Below the pieces are notes generated by a model. That model searched no databases. It was not told the DNA's origin and saw only the letters and a list, made by a program, of their open reading frames with translations. DNA of 23,761 nucleotides, from positions 1 to 23,761 of the forward strand of contig JAPVSJ010000128.1 of NCBI GenBank assembly GCA_047519745.1. Direction: 5' to 3'. The stretch comes from VRUE01 sp047519745. Lineage in GTDB: Bacteria; Actinomycetota; Thermoleophilia; Solirubrobacterales; 70-9. Position 1 is the first letter of the stretch. Each line of letters begins with the position of its first letter. Both the position numbers and the translations under genes were made by a program. Positions 13,688-21,866 of the stretch are shown here, one piece after another.

Positions 13688-16258
13688 ATGGCCAAGACCA
13701 GCGAAGTTGCCGTGTCAGCGGCAGTTCCTTCCGGCGCCGATATCGATCGGGCGGCGGCGTTTGCCCGCGAGCCGCTGCTGCTCGACGGCGAGGGCCCCGA
13801 GGCGCTTGCGCCCGGCACCGCCCGGCGCCGCGCTCTCGATGCCGCGCTGAAGGAGCTCGACGAGGGCCGCGAGGAGCCCTCGATCCAGTGGCGTCGCGAC
13901 TTCTCGCTGCTGCTCGGCCTCGAGCGGCTGCTGGCCGACGAACCGCCGAAGCTGCGCGACGGCGCCGAACTCAACCCGCATCAGGTCGACGCGCTCTCCG
14001 GCACCCTGACCGAGCTGATGTCCGAGCAGCAGGTGGCGGCCGCCAACGACGGCGAACCCGCCCCCGCCGAGCTCGTCGAGCCCGCCGCGGCGGACAATGG
14101 CGCGTCCGGCGACGATCCTGACGAGGACGGCGAGGAGGAGGACGAGCCGGAGGACCTGGCCCCCGACGAGGAGCCCCAGGACTGGGAGGAAGAGCCGGCC
14201 GAGGACGAGGACGAGGAGGCCGTCGCCGAGGCCGCCGACGACCCCGGTGCGGCCCGCCGCTTCTGGTTCGAGCACGCGACCGGCGCCGGCAAGACCGTCG
14301 CCGCTGTCGGCTTCATCGACGCCACCCGGACCGGCGGCGTGCTCATCCTCACCCACCGGCGCAACCTGGTCGACCAGTTCATCGGCGAGATCTCCGACCG
14401 CGGCTACAAGGAGCGGCTGCGCCCGCCGCTGCTCGGCGATCGCGACGACCCCGACGGCCCGGTCACGGTCGAGACCTACCAGTGGTTCGTCCGCAACCAC
14501 AAGAAAGTCTCCGACGCCTACTCGATCGTGATCTGCGACGAGGCGCACACCGCCCTCGGCGAGAAAACCAGCGCCTGCATCCGCGCCTGGACCGGCCCCG
14601 TCTTCATCGGCATGACTGCGACCGGGGCGCTGATCGCCCGCCACGTCGCCGACCTCTTCCCGACCCAGACCTCGCGCTTCGACCTCGCCCAGGCGGCACG
14701 CCGCGGCGTGATCGCGCCACTGCGCTGCATGCGCATCCCGCCGGGGCCGGGAGTGCGGACGATCGCCAAGGTGCCGCTGCGCAAAGGCGAGGTCGACCAG
14801 GACTTCGACCAGGAGGAGCTGGCCGCGCTGCTCGACCAGGAGCCCTTCAACGTCGCGATCGCCGACCTCTACAAGACGCGCTTCTCGAAGACGCCCGGCG
14901 TCCTCTACACCGCCGGCGTCCAGCATGCCAAGAACGTCGCCAAGGCGCTGCAGAAGGCCGGCATCGTCGCTCGCGCGGTCTCCGGTGAGACGCCGAAGCG
15001 CGAACTGGCCGAGATCCTCGCCGGCTTCGAGCGCGGCGAGGTCGACGTGCTCTGCAACGCGATGCTGCTCGCCGAGGGCTGGAACTCGCCGCGGGCGACG
15101 ATCTGCATGCATCTGGCGCCGACCGCCTCGCGGCGGATCTACCAGCAGCGGGTCGGCCGCGTGACCCGCCGCGCGCCCGGCAAGGAGGCCGGCCTCGTGA
15201 TCGACTTCGTGCACCCGGCGACGACCCACGACGAGACGATCGTCACCCTGCACAGCCTGCTCGACCGCGACGTCTACCGCGGTGGCGCGATCGTCGTTGG
15301 CCCGGTGCGCCGCGGCCGCGGCCGGCGGGTGCGGGTCGAGCGCCGCATCGTCCCCGTCTCCGATGTGTCGGAGCGGCGCACGCAGGTGCTCGAACGGGAG
15401 CTGTGGCGGATCGCGGTCGAGAACCTCGACTACCCCGAGCAGCACGCCTGGGCGGCGCTGGCCGGGGCGCGGGTCAACCCGCAGAACTGGCGCCGCGCGC
15501 GCTCGATGCTGCAGAACGACAAGACCAAAGAGCTGCGCCGCCGCTTCCTGCTCACCTGCGTGCAGCGCAACCGCAACTCGCAGCTGCGGCTGAAAGCGCT
15601 GGCCGAGATCGCAGACCTGCGCGACCCCGATGCCTTCGACGACGCGATCGACATCGTCGGCACCTGGAGCCGCGACGACAAGCGGGCGGGGACGAAAACC
15701 CTGCTGCAGGCGCTGGTCGACAAACGGATCGGCCGCCGCGACCAGGCCCAGGCGTGGGTCTGGCGGCTCGCCTCCTACACCCCCGAACTGCACGAAGAGT
15801 ACGCCGTGCAGCGCTGGCCGGAGACGAAGCGGCTGCTCGGCCTGCTCGTCAACTCCTCCGGCCGCGCGCACGGGCGCAACGCCCGCCGCCTCGTCCACGC
15901 GGCGCGCAAACAGGACCGCCGGCTCTCGGTGTCGTTGCTCGCCGGTGCCGTCTCGCATACCCCCGAAGGGGAGGAGGTGCTGCGCGGCGCCCGGATGCGC
16001 ATGGCGCGCAAACCCTCGGCGACCGCGCGCGAACTGCTGCGCAACTTCCCCAAAGGCGGCAAACGGCGTCGCAAACGCAAAAAGGGCAAAGAGGGCGCGG
16101 GCGAGGGTGACGGGAACGGCGTGAAACCTGCAAGGCAGCGCGCCCGGCGGGCGCGCAAGAGCAGCGGTGGGAACGGCGCGGCGCCCGATTCAGAGCCGCA
16201 GGTGGACCTCGCCGGCGCCGAGGACGACGCGGTCGCCGCCGGCACCGACGACGACTAG
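13688..16258 (+). CDS. DEAH-type superfamily 2 helicase with acidic insertion and charged C-terminal tail
   Basis: This 856-residue protein carries SF2 helicase motifs in order: Walker A HATGAGKT (196-203), DEAH (284-287), GMTATG (308-313), and motif VI QQRVGRVTRR (486-495). LNPHQVDAL (95-103) resembles the region that precedes motif I. Between it and Walker A lies a very acidic, low-complexity segment (about 120-188, mostly E/D/A/P) that is probably disordered and unusual inside a helicase core. The C-terminal half (about 530-770) is rich in Arg and helices and likely binds nucleic acid. The tail has a basic run (KRRRKRKKGK, near 800) followed by an acidic end. It resembles the ResIII/restriction-type helicase group, but no nuclease or methylase partner is nearby, so an RNA or DNA maintenance role is possible. 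Its 3' end overlaps birA by 69 bp. Confidence 0.85.
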   Translation: MAKTSEVAVSAAVPSGADIDRAAAFAREPLLLDGEGPEALAPGTARRRALDAALKELDEGREEPSIQWRRDFSLLLGLERLLADEPPKLRDGAELNPHQVDALSGTLTELMSEQQVAAANDGEPAPAELVEPAAADNGASGDDPDEDGEEEDEPEDLAPDEEPQDWEEEPAEDEDEEAVAEAADDPGAARRFWFEHATGAGKTVAAVGFIDATRTGGVLILTHRRNLVDQFIGEISDRGYKERLRPPLLGDRDDPDGPVTVETYQWFVRNHKKVSDAYSIVICDEAHTALGEKTSACIRAWTGPVFIGMTATGALIARHVADLFPTQTSRFDLAQAARRGVIAPLRCMRIPPGPGVRTIAKVPLRKGEVDQDFDQEELAALLDQEPFNVAIADLYKTRFSKTPGVLYTAGVQHAKNVAKALQKAGIVARAVSGETPKRELAEILAGFERGEVDVLCNAMLLAEGWNSPRATICMHLAPTASRRIYQQRVGRVTRRAPGKEAGLVIDFVHPATTHDETIVTLHSLLDRDVYRGGAIVVGPVRRGRGRRVRVERRIVPVSDVSERRTQVLERELWRIAVENLDYPEQHAWAALAGARVNPQNWRRARSMLQNDKTKELRRRFLLTCVQRNRNSQLRLKALAEIADLRDPDAFDDAIDIVGTWSRDDKRAGTKTLLQALVDKRIGRRDQAQAWVWRLASYTPELHEEYAVQRWPETKRLLGLLVNSSGRAHGRNARRLVHAARKQDRRLSVSLLAGAVSHTPEGEEVLRGARMRMARKPSATARELLRNFPKGGKRRRKRKKGKEGAGEGDGNGVKPARQRARRARKSSGGNGAAPDSEPQVDLAGAEDDAVAAGTDDD

Positions 16259-17026
16259 GTCGCCCGAGTCCTCGATCCCGTCGGCGACGCCTTCGCCGTC
16301 TTGCCAGGAGATCCGACGGCCCTTCAGCGCGTCGCGGGCGCGCCACTCGGCGAGGATCGTCGCTCGGTCCGCCTCGACCCAGCGGTTGAGGTGACGGTTG
16401 AGGACGTTGGCTGCGCTTTGGGGAGTCGGGGGGAAGTCTGGGGAGGTGCCGGGGTTCGCTTCGCTGACGCTTCGCTCACTATGTTGGAGCGGCTTCGCCG
16501 CTGGGGTCTCTCGCCGGTGCGCCGCTTCGCGAGGCACTCCCCAGACTTCCCCCCGACTCTCCTTGCTCGAGTCGAAGAGGGAGACCGCCGTGTCTCGGAG
16601 GTCGGGAGGGAACTCGCTTGGAGAGATTGAGAGGTTCAGGCCGATGCCTATTACCGCCCAGCCGTCCTGGGGCTTGGCCTCGATCAGAGCGCCCGCAAGC
16701 TTGCGTTCTTCGATCCAGACGTCGTTCGGCCACTTGACCTGGCACTCGATTCCGGGGGCGAGCTCTTCGGCGGTGGCGCAGACGGCTAGGGGGACGGCTA
16801 GGGGGAGGAGCAGGTGGCGCTCGTCGAGGGGGCGCAGGATCGCTGAGTAGAGGAGGGCTTTGTCGGGGGGCGCGGTCCAGGTGCGGCCCTGGCGGCCGCG
16901 GCCCGCGGTCTGCTCGGCGGCGGTGACGACGGTGCCGTGCGGGGCGCCGGCGTCGACCAGCTCACGGGCGCGGGCGTTGGTCGAATCGGTGAGCCGAAAG
17001 TGCCTATGCGGCGCCCCGAAGCTCAC
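16190..17026 (-). CDS. birA: Biotin-[acetyl-CoA carboxylase] ligase with in-frame insertion
   Basis: This 278-residue protein makes biotinyl-AMP and transfers biotin to carboxylase carrier domains. Key motifs are DSTNARARE (14-22), the biotin-binding loop GRGRQGRTW (42-50), KWPNDVWI (98-105) and KLAGALIEA (109-117), followed by VIGIGLNL (125-132). The C-terminal SH3-like domain ends with AGEVHLRL. There is no N-terminal repressor HTH, so it is the monofunctional type. Residues about 155-203 are an in-frame, Pro/Arg/Ser-rich insertion not expected in the family, encoded by a palindromic DNA element (16420-16562) between the catalytic and C-terminal domains. It is the last gene of the heme cluster, 50 bp after cobA/hemD. 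Confidence 0.93.
   Translation of the reverse strand: MSFGAPHRHFRLTDSTNARARELVDAGAPHGTVVTAAEQTAGRGRQGRTWTAPPDKALLYSAILRPLDERHLLLPLAVPLAVCATAEELAPGIECQVKWPNDVWIEERKLAGALIEAKPQDGWAVIGIGLNLSISPSEFPPDLRDTAVSLFDSSKESRGEVWGVPREAAHRRETPAAKPLQHSERSVSEANPGTSPDFPPTPQSAANVLNRHLNRWVEADRATILAEWRARDALKGRRISWQDGEGVADGIEDSGDLVVVGAGGDRVVLGAGEVHLRL
16420..16562. repeat. Palindromic repeat element inserted in frame in birA
   Basis: Arms at 16420-16445 and 16537-16562 are complementary over 26 bp with a single G-T wobble. After one bulged base the pairing extends 4 more bp (16447-16450 with 16533-16536). The interior holds smaller hairpins such as AGCGGC-TTC-GCCGCT. Translated in the birA frame it gives about 48 residues without a stop. 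The size, palindromic ends and in-frame location resemble the palindromic elements (RPE type) described in Rickettsia genes. Confidence 0.75.
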
Positions 17027-17046
17027 CTGGCGCGCTCGATTGCAGC

Positions 17047-17073
17047 TTTTGCCCCCCTATGGGGGGGCCAACC
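17047..17073. repeat. C-run/G-run palindrome between cobA/hemD and birA
   Basis: The sequence TTTTGCCCCCC-TAT-GGGGGGGCCAA forms a stem of six to seven G-C pairs with a 3-base loop, 21 bases before the birA start codon and just after the cobA/hemD stop. On the minus strand it is followed by AAAA, not T, so it is not a classical terminator. It resembles the palindrome upstream of ccmA at 23272-23295. Confidence 0.5.
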
Positions 17074-17075
17074 CT

Positions 17076-18602
17076 TCACTTTGCGGCGGCGTCGGCGATC
17101 AGGGCGGCGACGAGGCCGTCGACGTCGTGACGCTCGGCTTCGACGTCTACCTCCAGGCCAGCTTCGCGTGCCGCCCCGCTGGTCACCGGGCCGATCGAGA
17201 CGATGCGGGCCGTGGAGGGGAAGCGGTCGCCGAGCGCATCGGTCAGGTTGCGCACGGTCGAGGAGGAGGTGAAGGTGACGTAGCCGGCGTTCTGCGCGGC
17301 CTCGATCGCCTCCGCCGCGGGCTCCTCGCGCACCGTCTCGTAGAGGGCGACGACGTCGACCTCGGCGCCGCGCTCGCGCAGCGCGTCGGGCAGGACGTCG
17401 CGCGCCTCGGCGGCGCGTGCGACGAGCACCCGCTTCTCAGCGATGTCCACACCGGCCAGCGTCTCCACGAGCGCCTCCGCGACGAACCTCTCCGGGACGA
17501 TGTCGGCGATGACCCCACGCTCGGCGAGTGCCCGCGCGGTCCCCGGCCCGATCGCAGCCACCCTTACCTGCCCGTCTTTCGTCCCTCTACCCAACGCCCG
17601 CGCATCCAGCCCGGCTTTCTCCATCGCCTCGAACAGCAGGTGCGCCCCGTTCGGGCTCGTCACGCAGATCAGCGCGTACTCGCCGATCCGCTGGACCGCT
17701 CGGCGCACCTCGTCACTCTCGATGGTCGGCTCGATCCGGATCGCCGGCAACTCGACCACCTCGGCGCCGAGGTCGCGCAGGGTTGCGGCCAAGCCGCTCG
17801 CCTGGGCGCGGGCGCGGGTGACGACGACGCGCTTGCCGTGCAGCGGGCGCCGCTCGAGCCAGGCGAGCGCCTCGCGTCGCTCGACCACGTCGCCGACGAC
17901 GATCAGCGCTGGCGCGCCGATTCCCTCGCGCGCGACCGCGTCAGCCAGAGTCCCCAAGGTCGCGACCACCGTGCGTTGCCCCTCCATCGTGCCGCGCTCG
18001 ACCGCGGCGGCGGGCTCGTCAGCGTCGCGGCCCGCGGCGATCAGCGCCTCCGCATTGTCGCCTAGCCGCTTGACCCCCATATAGAAGACGAGCGTGCCCG
18101 GGAAGCGCGCCAGTGCCTCCCAGTCGAGCGCGGTCTCGGGCTTCTCGGGATCCTCGTGGCCGGTGACGAAGGCGACTGCGGAGGCGTCGTCGCGGTGGGT
18201 CACCGGAATGCCGGCGTAGGCGCTCGCCGCGACCCCGGCGGTGACGCCGGGAACGACCTCGAACTCGATCCCGGCCTCGCGCAGCGCTTCCCCCTCCTCG
18301 CCGCCGCGGCCGAAGACAAACGGGTCGCCGCCCTTCAGCCGCACGACACTCTTGCCCGCCCGCGCGGCCCCGATCAGGCTCTCACCGATCTCCTCCTGGG
18401 GAACGGAAGGCTGGCCGGGCGCCTTGCCGACGTAGACGAGCTCGGCGTCCTCGCGGGCGCCGGCGAGCGCGCCGGGAGGGATCAGGCGGTCGTGGTAGAT
18501 CGCGTCGGCCGACGCGATCAGCTCCAACGAGCGCGCGGTCATCAGGCCTGGATCGCCGGGACCGGCGCCGACCAGGTAGACGACACCCGGTCGCACGCTC
18601 AC
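17076..18602 (-). CDS. cobA-hemD: Fused uroporphyrinogen-III C-methyltransferase / uroporphyrinogen-III synthase
   Basis: This 508-residue two-domain enzyme has residues 1-245 as a SUMT-type methyltransferase, which adds two methyl groups to uroporphyrinogen III using SAM (towards siroheme/cobalamin). Motifs are YLVGAGPGDPGLMTARS (9-25), VRLKGGDPFVFGRGGEE (87-103), VPGVTAG (117-123) and PVTHR (133-137). Residues 255-508 are uroporphyrinogen-III synthase (HemD): GKRVVVTRARAQASGLAATL, FTSSSTVRNL, SIGPVTSGAA. Fusions of this order are known in many Gram-positive bacteria. The start overlaps the hemC stop by 4 bases (ATGA), so HemC, which makes the HemD substrate, is translationally coupled to it. 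Confidence 0.95.
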   Translation of the reverse strand: MSVRPGVVYLVGAGPGDPGLMTARSLELIASADAIYHDRLIPPGALAGAREDAELVYVGKAPGQPSVPQEEIGESLIGAARAGKSVVRLKGGDPFVFGRGGEEGEALREAGIEFEVVPGVTAGVAASAYAGIPVTHRDDASAVAFVTGHEDPEKPETALDWEALARFPGTLVFYMGVKRLGDNAEALIAAGRDADEPAAAVERGTMEGQRTVVATLGTLADAVAREGIGAPALIVVGDVVERREALAWLERRPLHGKRVVVTRARAQASGLAATLRDLGAEVVELPAIRIEPTIESDEVRRAVQRIGEYALICVTSPNGAHLLFEAMEKAGLDARALGRGTKDGQVRVAAIGPGTARALAERGVIADIVPERFVAEALVETLAGVDIAEKRVLVARAAEARDVLPDALRERGAEVDVVALYETVREEPAAEAIEAAQNAGYVTFTSSSTVRNLTDALGDRFPSTARIVSIGPVTSGAAREAGLEVDVEAERHDVDGLVAALIADAAAK

Positions 18603-19471
18603 GTCATCGCCTCGGCGCGGTCAAGGATGTCACGGGCGCCGGCGCCGAGCAGGCGCTCGGCGAGGAGCGCTCCGACTGCGGCCGGATCTTTCGCCTCGCC
18701 CTCGACCCGGTCGCGGATCCACTCGCTGCCGTCGGGCAGGCCGACGAAAGCCTCCATCGTCAGCCCCGCACCCTCGACTTGGGCGTGGACGCCGATCGGC
18801 GTCGCGCAGGTCGCATCGAGCAGGGCGACCACGGCGCGCTCCGCGGTCAGCTCCGCCAGCGCCGTGCCGTCGCCAATCGCCGCCGCGACCTCGATCGCCT
18901 CGGCATCGTCCGCACACGCCTGCAGGACCAGCGCGCCCTGACCAGCCGCGGGCGTCATCGCCTCCGCCGGGATTGCAAACGAAACCTCACCCTCGCGCCC
19001 CAGCCGCTTGAGACCGGCAGCGGCAAGCACGATCCCGTCCAGCTCCTCCTCGGCAAGCTTGCGCAGACGCGTATCGACGTTGCCACGCAGCTCGCTCACC
19101 TCCAAGTCCGGTCGCGCCGCCAGCAACTGTGCCTGCCGGCGCAGGCTCGCGGTCCCAACACGAGCACCCTCGGGAACCTCATCGAGCGACTCCCCGACCC
19201 CGACCCAAGCATCAGCCGGATCCTCCCGCACCGGCACCGCAGCAATCACAAGCCCCTCAGGCATCTCAGCCGGCAGATCCTTCGCGGAGTGCACTCCGAT
19301 CTCAGCCCGGCCGTCGAGTAACGCTTGCTCCACGCCCCGAACAAACCGCGCCTTGTCGCCAATCTCGCCATCCGAACTGACTTCCACAAGCTCCCCACCG
19401 CCTAGGAGCGCGGCGACCTGACCAGCTTGCGCCTTGGCGAGTGCACTGTTGCGAGTGGCGATTCGAATCAT
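18599..19471 (-). CDS. hemC: Porphobilinogen deaminase (hydroxymethylbilane synthase)
   Basis: This 290-residue enzyme polymerises four porphobilinogens into hydroxymethylbilane. The signatures are IRIATRNSALAKAQA (2-16), the catalytic-aspartate motif HSAKDLP (61-67, Asp65), GTASLRRQAQL (107-117), RGNVDTRLRKL (129-139) and the dipyrromethane-cofactor cysteine Cys222 in TCATPIG. Several expected basic residues that bind the cofactor are present. The ATG is at 19469-19471. No Shine-Dalgarno is visible; instead the base of a long palindrome (19473-19585) ends one base before the start codon, which might limit initiation. The 3' end overlaps cobA/hemD by 4 bases. Confidence 0.95.
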   Translation of the reverse strand: MIRIATRNSALAKAQAGQVAALLGGGELVEVSSDGEIGDKARFVRGVEQALLDGRAEIGVHSAKDLPAEMPEGLVIAAVPVREDPADAWVGVGESLDEVPEGARVGTASLRRQAQLLAARPDLEVSELRGNVDTRLRKLAEEELDGIVLAAAGLKRLGREGEVSFAIPAEAMTPAAGQGALVLQACADDAEAIEVAAAIGDGTALAELTAERAVVALLDATCATPIGVHAQVEGAGLTMEAFVGLPDGSEWIRDRVEGEAKDPAAVGALLAERLLGAGARDILDRAEAMT

Positions 19472-19472
19472 C

Positions 19473-19585
19473 GAGTCGATTCCGGTAGGGGTGGAACGTC
19501 TTGTACTTTTTCGTCGAGGCCTTCGGGCGACAGCCGTAGGGCGATCACCGAAAAAGTTAAGTGGAACCCCTGCCGGAATCGACTC
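19473..19585. repeat. Long imperfect palindrome filling the hemA-hemC junction
   Basis: Arms at 19473-19492 and 19566-19585 pair over 20 bp with one G-T wobble. An inner pair (19505-19513 with 19549-19557, sequence ACTTTTTCG) continues the stem after a short internal loop, and the tip has a further small hairpin (GTCG...CGAC). The right arm encodes the last codons of hemA, and the left arm ends one base before the hemC ATG. Confidence 0.75.
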
Positions 19586-20900
19586 TACGCAACTGAGTCA
19601 CGCTGCCCTTCTCCTCGCCTTCCGGCTCCATCTCCACGTCCAGCCCGAACAACTCACGCAGCGCGCTGACGTACACATAAGCCTCGTCGCTGCCCGCCGA
19701 CCGCTTCATCCGCAGCGTCGGCTCATGCAGAAGCCGCGAGGCGATCGCCTTGGCCATCGCCGTCAGCCGCTCGCGGTCGGCCTCACCGAGGCCCTCCCAG
19801 CGGCCGTCGTTCTCGGCCAGCACGCGGGCGACGATCCCATCGGCGCGCTCGCGCAGCGAAGCGATCGTCGGCACGACCTCTAGCGAGGCGAGCCAGCGCT
19901 CGAAGCGGTCGAGCTCGGCGGCGAGGATCGGCTCCGCCCGCCGCGCCTCGCCCTCGCGGCCACCGGCGTTGCGCTCGACGATCTGCTGCACGTCGTCGAT
20001 GTCGTAGAGGCTGACCCCGCCGACCTCGCGGCACTCGGGTTCGATGTCGCGCGGCACGGCGATGTCGACGAGGAGCAGGGGACGGCCCGAGCGTGTCGCC
20101 ATCACCTGGGCGAGGCCGTCGCGCTCGACGATGTGGTGCGGGGAGTTGGTCGCGGAGACGACGATGTCGGCGGCCTGCAGCTGCTCGGGCAGGTGCTCGA
20201 AGCGGACGGCCTCGCCATGGAAGCGCTGGGCCAGGCCGATCGCCCTGTCGTAGTGGCGGTTGGCGACGAAAACGCTTGCGGCGCCGCGGGCGACGAGCGC
20301 CTTGGCGACCAGCTCGGCGGTCTCACCGGCGCCGATCACCAGCACCCGCTTCTCACCGAGGTCGCCAAGCGTGCGCCGCGCCAGCTCGACCGCGACCGAG
20401 GGGATCGAGACGCCCTTCTCGCCGACAGCGGTCTCCTCGCGGACCCGACCGCCTGCCGCCAGGGCGCCGCGGAAGAGGCGGTTGAGGATCGGCCCGGTGG
20501 CGCTCTCGACCAGCGCCAGCTCGTAGGCGCGTTTGACCTGGCCCTGGATCTCGGCCTCACCGACGATCATCGAGTCGAGCCCGGCAGTGACGCGGAAGAG
20601 GTGCCGCGCGGCATCGCCGGAGCGAAGCGAGTAGAGGTGGCCGAGCAGCTCGGTCGGGCGGATCTCCGCCTGCCGCGTGAGCACGCCAAGCGCCGTCGAC
20701 TCGGCTTCGACCGTGTCGGAGACGATCAGGTAGAGCTCCGTCCGGTTGCAGGTCGATATCGCCGCCGCCTCGTGGATGCCCTCGACCGCAGTCAGCTCGT
20801 TCAGCGCGCCGACGGCGCGGCCCTCGGTCAGCGAGAGCCGCTCGCGCAGGTCGAGCGGGGCGGTCTTGTGCGAGACGCCCAGCGCCAGCAGCTCAGACAT
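19557..20900 (-). CDS. hemA: Glutamyl-tRNA reductase
   Basis: This 447-residue enzyme reduces glutamyl-tRNA to glutamate-1-semialdehyde, the first step of C5-pathway heme synthesis. The catalytic cysteine is Cys51 in ISTCNRTELY. LALGVSHKTAPLDLRERLSL (5-24) is the classic N-terminus, GLDSMIVGEAEIQGQVKRAY lies at 107-126 and the NADPH-binding GAGETAE at 190-196. Later motifs include the FVANRHYDRA loop and VDIAVPRDIEPE. The C-terminal residues (RVDSGRGST) are encoded by one arm of the palindrome at the hemC junction and look added. The start overlaps the ccmD-like stop by 8 bases. Confidence 0.96.
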   Translation of the reverse strand: MSELLALGVSHKTAPLDLRERLSLTEGRAVGALNELTAVEGIHEAAAISTCNRTELYLIVSDTVEAESTALGVLTRQAEIRPTELLGHLYSLRSGDAARHLFRVTAGLDSMIVGEAEIQGQVKRAYELALVESATGPILNRLFRGALAAGGRVREETAVGEKGVSIPSVAVELARRTLGDLGEKRVLVIGAGETAELVAKALVARGAASVFVANRHYDRAIGLAQRFHGEAVRFEHLPEQLQAADIVVSATNSPHHIVERDGLAQVMATRSGRPLLLVDIAVPRDIEPECREVGGVSLYDIDDVQQIVERNAGGREGEARRAEPILAAELDRFERWLASLEVVPTIASLRERADGIVARVLAENDGRWEGLGEADRERLTAMAKAIASRLLHEPTLRMKRSAGSDEAYVYVSALRELFGLDVEMEPEGEEKGSVTQLRRVDSGRGST

Positions 20901-21114
20901 CGGCCGTCACCCGCTCGACGTCCTCCTGTTCGCGGTTGCGCTGCTCCGCAAACCCGGCCAGCTCGCCGAGCTCACGCTCGATCCGCTGCAGTTTGGCCGC
21001 CATGATCGCCACGTAGACGACGATCAGGGCGAGGAAGACGACGTAGGCGCCGGCGACGTACTTGCCCGCCTCGTCGAGCGGCAGCGCCGGGGTCGCAGCG
21101 AGCAGCGAGAACAT
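20893..21114 (-). CDS. CcmD-like small membrane protein
   Basis: 73 residues from the ATG at 21114, which shares a base with the ccmC stop (TGATG). One transmembrane segment lies at about residues 20-40 (VAGAYVVFLALIVVYVAIMA), followed by a charged helical tail (KLQRIERELGELAGFAEQRN). This size, topology and place after ccmC fit CcmD, which links the heme-loaded CcmC to the CcmAB exporter. The sequence of CcmD is poorly conserved, so the call rests on topology and context. It overlaps hemA by 8 bp. Confidence 0.8.
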   Translation of the reverse strand: MFSLLAATPALPLDEAGKYVAGAYVVFLALIVVYVAIMAAKLQRIERELGELAGFAEQRNREQEDVERVTADV

Positions 21115-21836
21115 CAGCTCACCTCCGGGGCGACGCGGGAGCGGCCGCCGGGCGCCGGCGCGTCGAGCGCGCGGCGCAGCCGCTTGACCTGGCCTGAGGC
21201 GCTCTTCGCGGTCAGCTCGAACTTGACCAGGGTCACCCAGAGCAGGCCGATTGCCAGCAGGCTGACGAGGAAGGTCAGCATCATCGAACCGGGCAGGCCG
21301 CCGTTGGTCGTCGCGAAGACACGCGGGTGGACGAGGCTCTGCGCCATCCGCACCGCCATGAAGTTGAGCGGCACGAAGGCGCCGGCGACGATCGCGAAGA
21401 CCGAGGCGTAGCGCGCCTGCTGGTCGCGGTCCTCGATCGCGTAGCGGAACGGGTAGTAGGTCGCGTACATCAGGAAGACGATCAGGAAGCTGACCAGCGT
21501 CGGCTCGTTCCAGACCCACCAGTGCCCCCAGGAGGCCTTGGCCCAGATCGAGCCGGTGATCAGCACGGCGACGCCGAAGATCACCGACATGTGGATCGAG
21601 ACGTAGGAGTAGGCGTCCCAGCGCGAGTTGCCGCTGCGCAGGTGCGCGATCGCGAAGACCCCGCCGATCACGAAGCCGACCAGCGCCGTGATCGCCAGCG
21701 GCACGTGCAGGTAGAAGATCTTCTGGATGAAGCCCTGGTCGGCGTCGAGCGGCGCGTAGAAGAAGACGAGCGAGAGCGACGCGACGATTGCCGCGACGGT
21801 AGCGATCGAGAGTGGTCTCAGGCCTTTGCCGTACAT
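21114..21836 (-). CDS. ccmC: Heme exporter / cytochrome c biogenesis protein CcmC
   Basis: This 240-residue integral membrane protein has about six membrane segments. It carries the tryptophan-rich heme-handling motif WGHWWVWNEP (about residues 105-114) and conserved histidines on each side: FYLHVPLA near 44 and a second in the SLVHPRVF loop near 180. CcmC moves heme to the CcmE chaperone outside the membrane. It lies 30 bp after ccmB and overlaps the CcmD-like gene by one base. Confidence 0.93.
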   Translation of the reverse strand: MYGKGLRPLSIATVAAIVASLSLVFFYAPLDADQGFIQKIFYLHVPLAITALVGFVIGGVFAIAHLRSGNSRWDAYSYVSIHMSVIFGVAVLITGSIWAKASWGHWWVWNEPTLVSFLIVFLMYATYYPFRYAIEDRDQQARYASVFAIVAGAFVPLNFMAVRMAQSLVHPRVFATTNGGLPGSMMLTFLVSLLAIGLLWVTLVKFELTAKSASGQVKRLRRALDAPAPGGRSRVAPEVS

Positions 21837-21866
21837 GCGTGTGGCGCTGTGGGAGGCGGTGGCGCC

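Noticed and set aside
13715..15958. A 747-codon open frame on the minus strand opposite the helicase gene
   Set aside because: It is the GC-rich antisense shadow of a gene with clear helicase motifs; the translation is Val/Ala/Arg/Asp-rich with no domain.
16420..16562. The birA palindrome as a Rho-independent terminator
   Set aside because: It lies inside the coding frame with conserved BirA sequence on both sides, and no T-run follows either arm.
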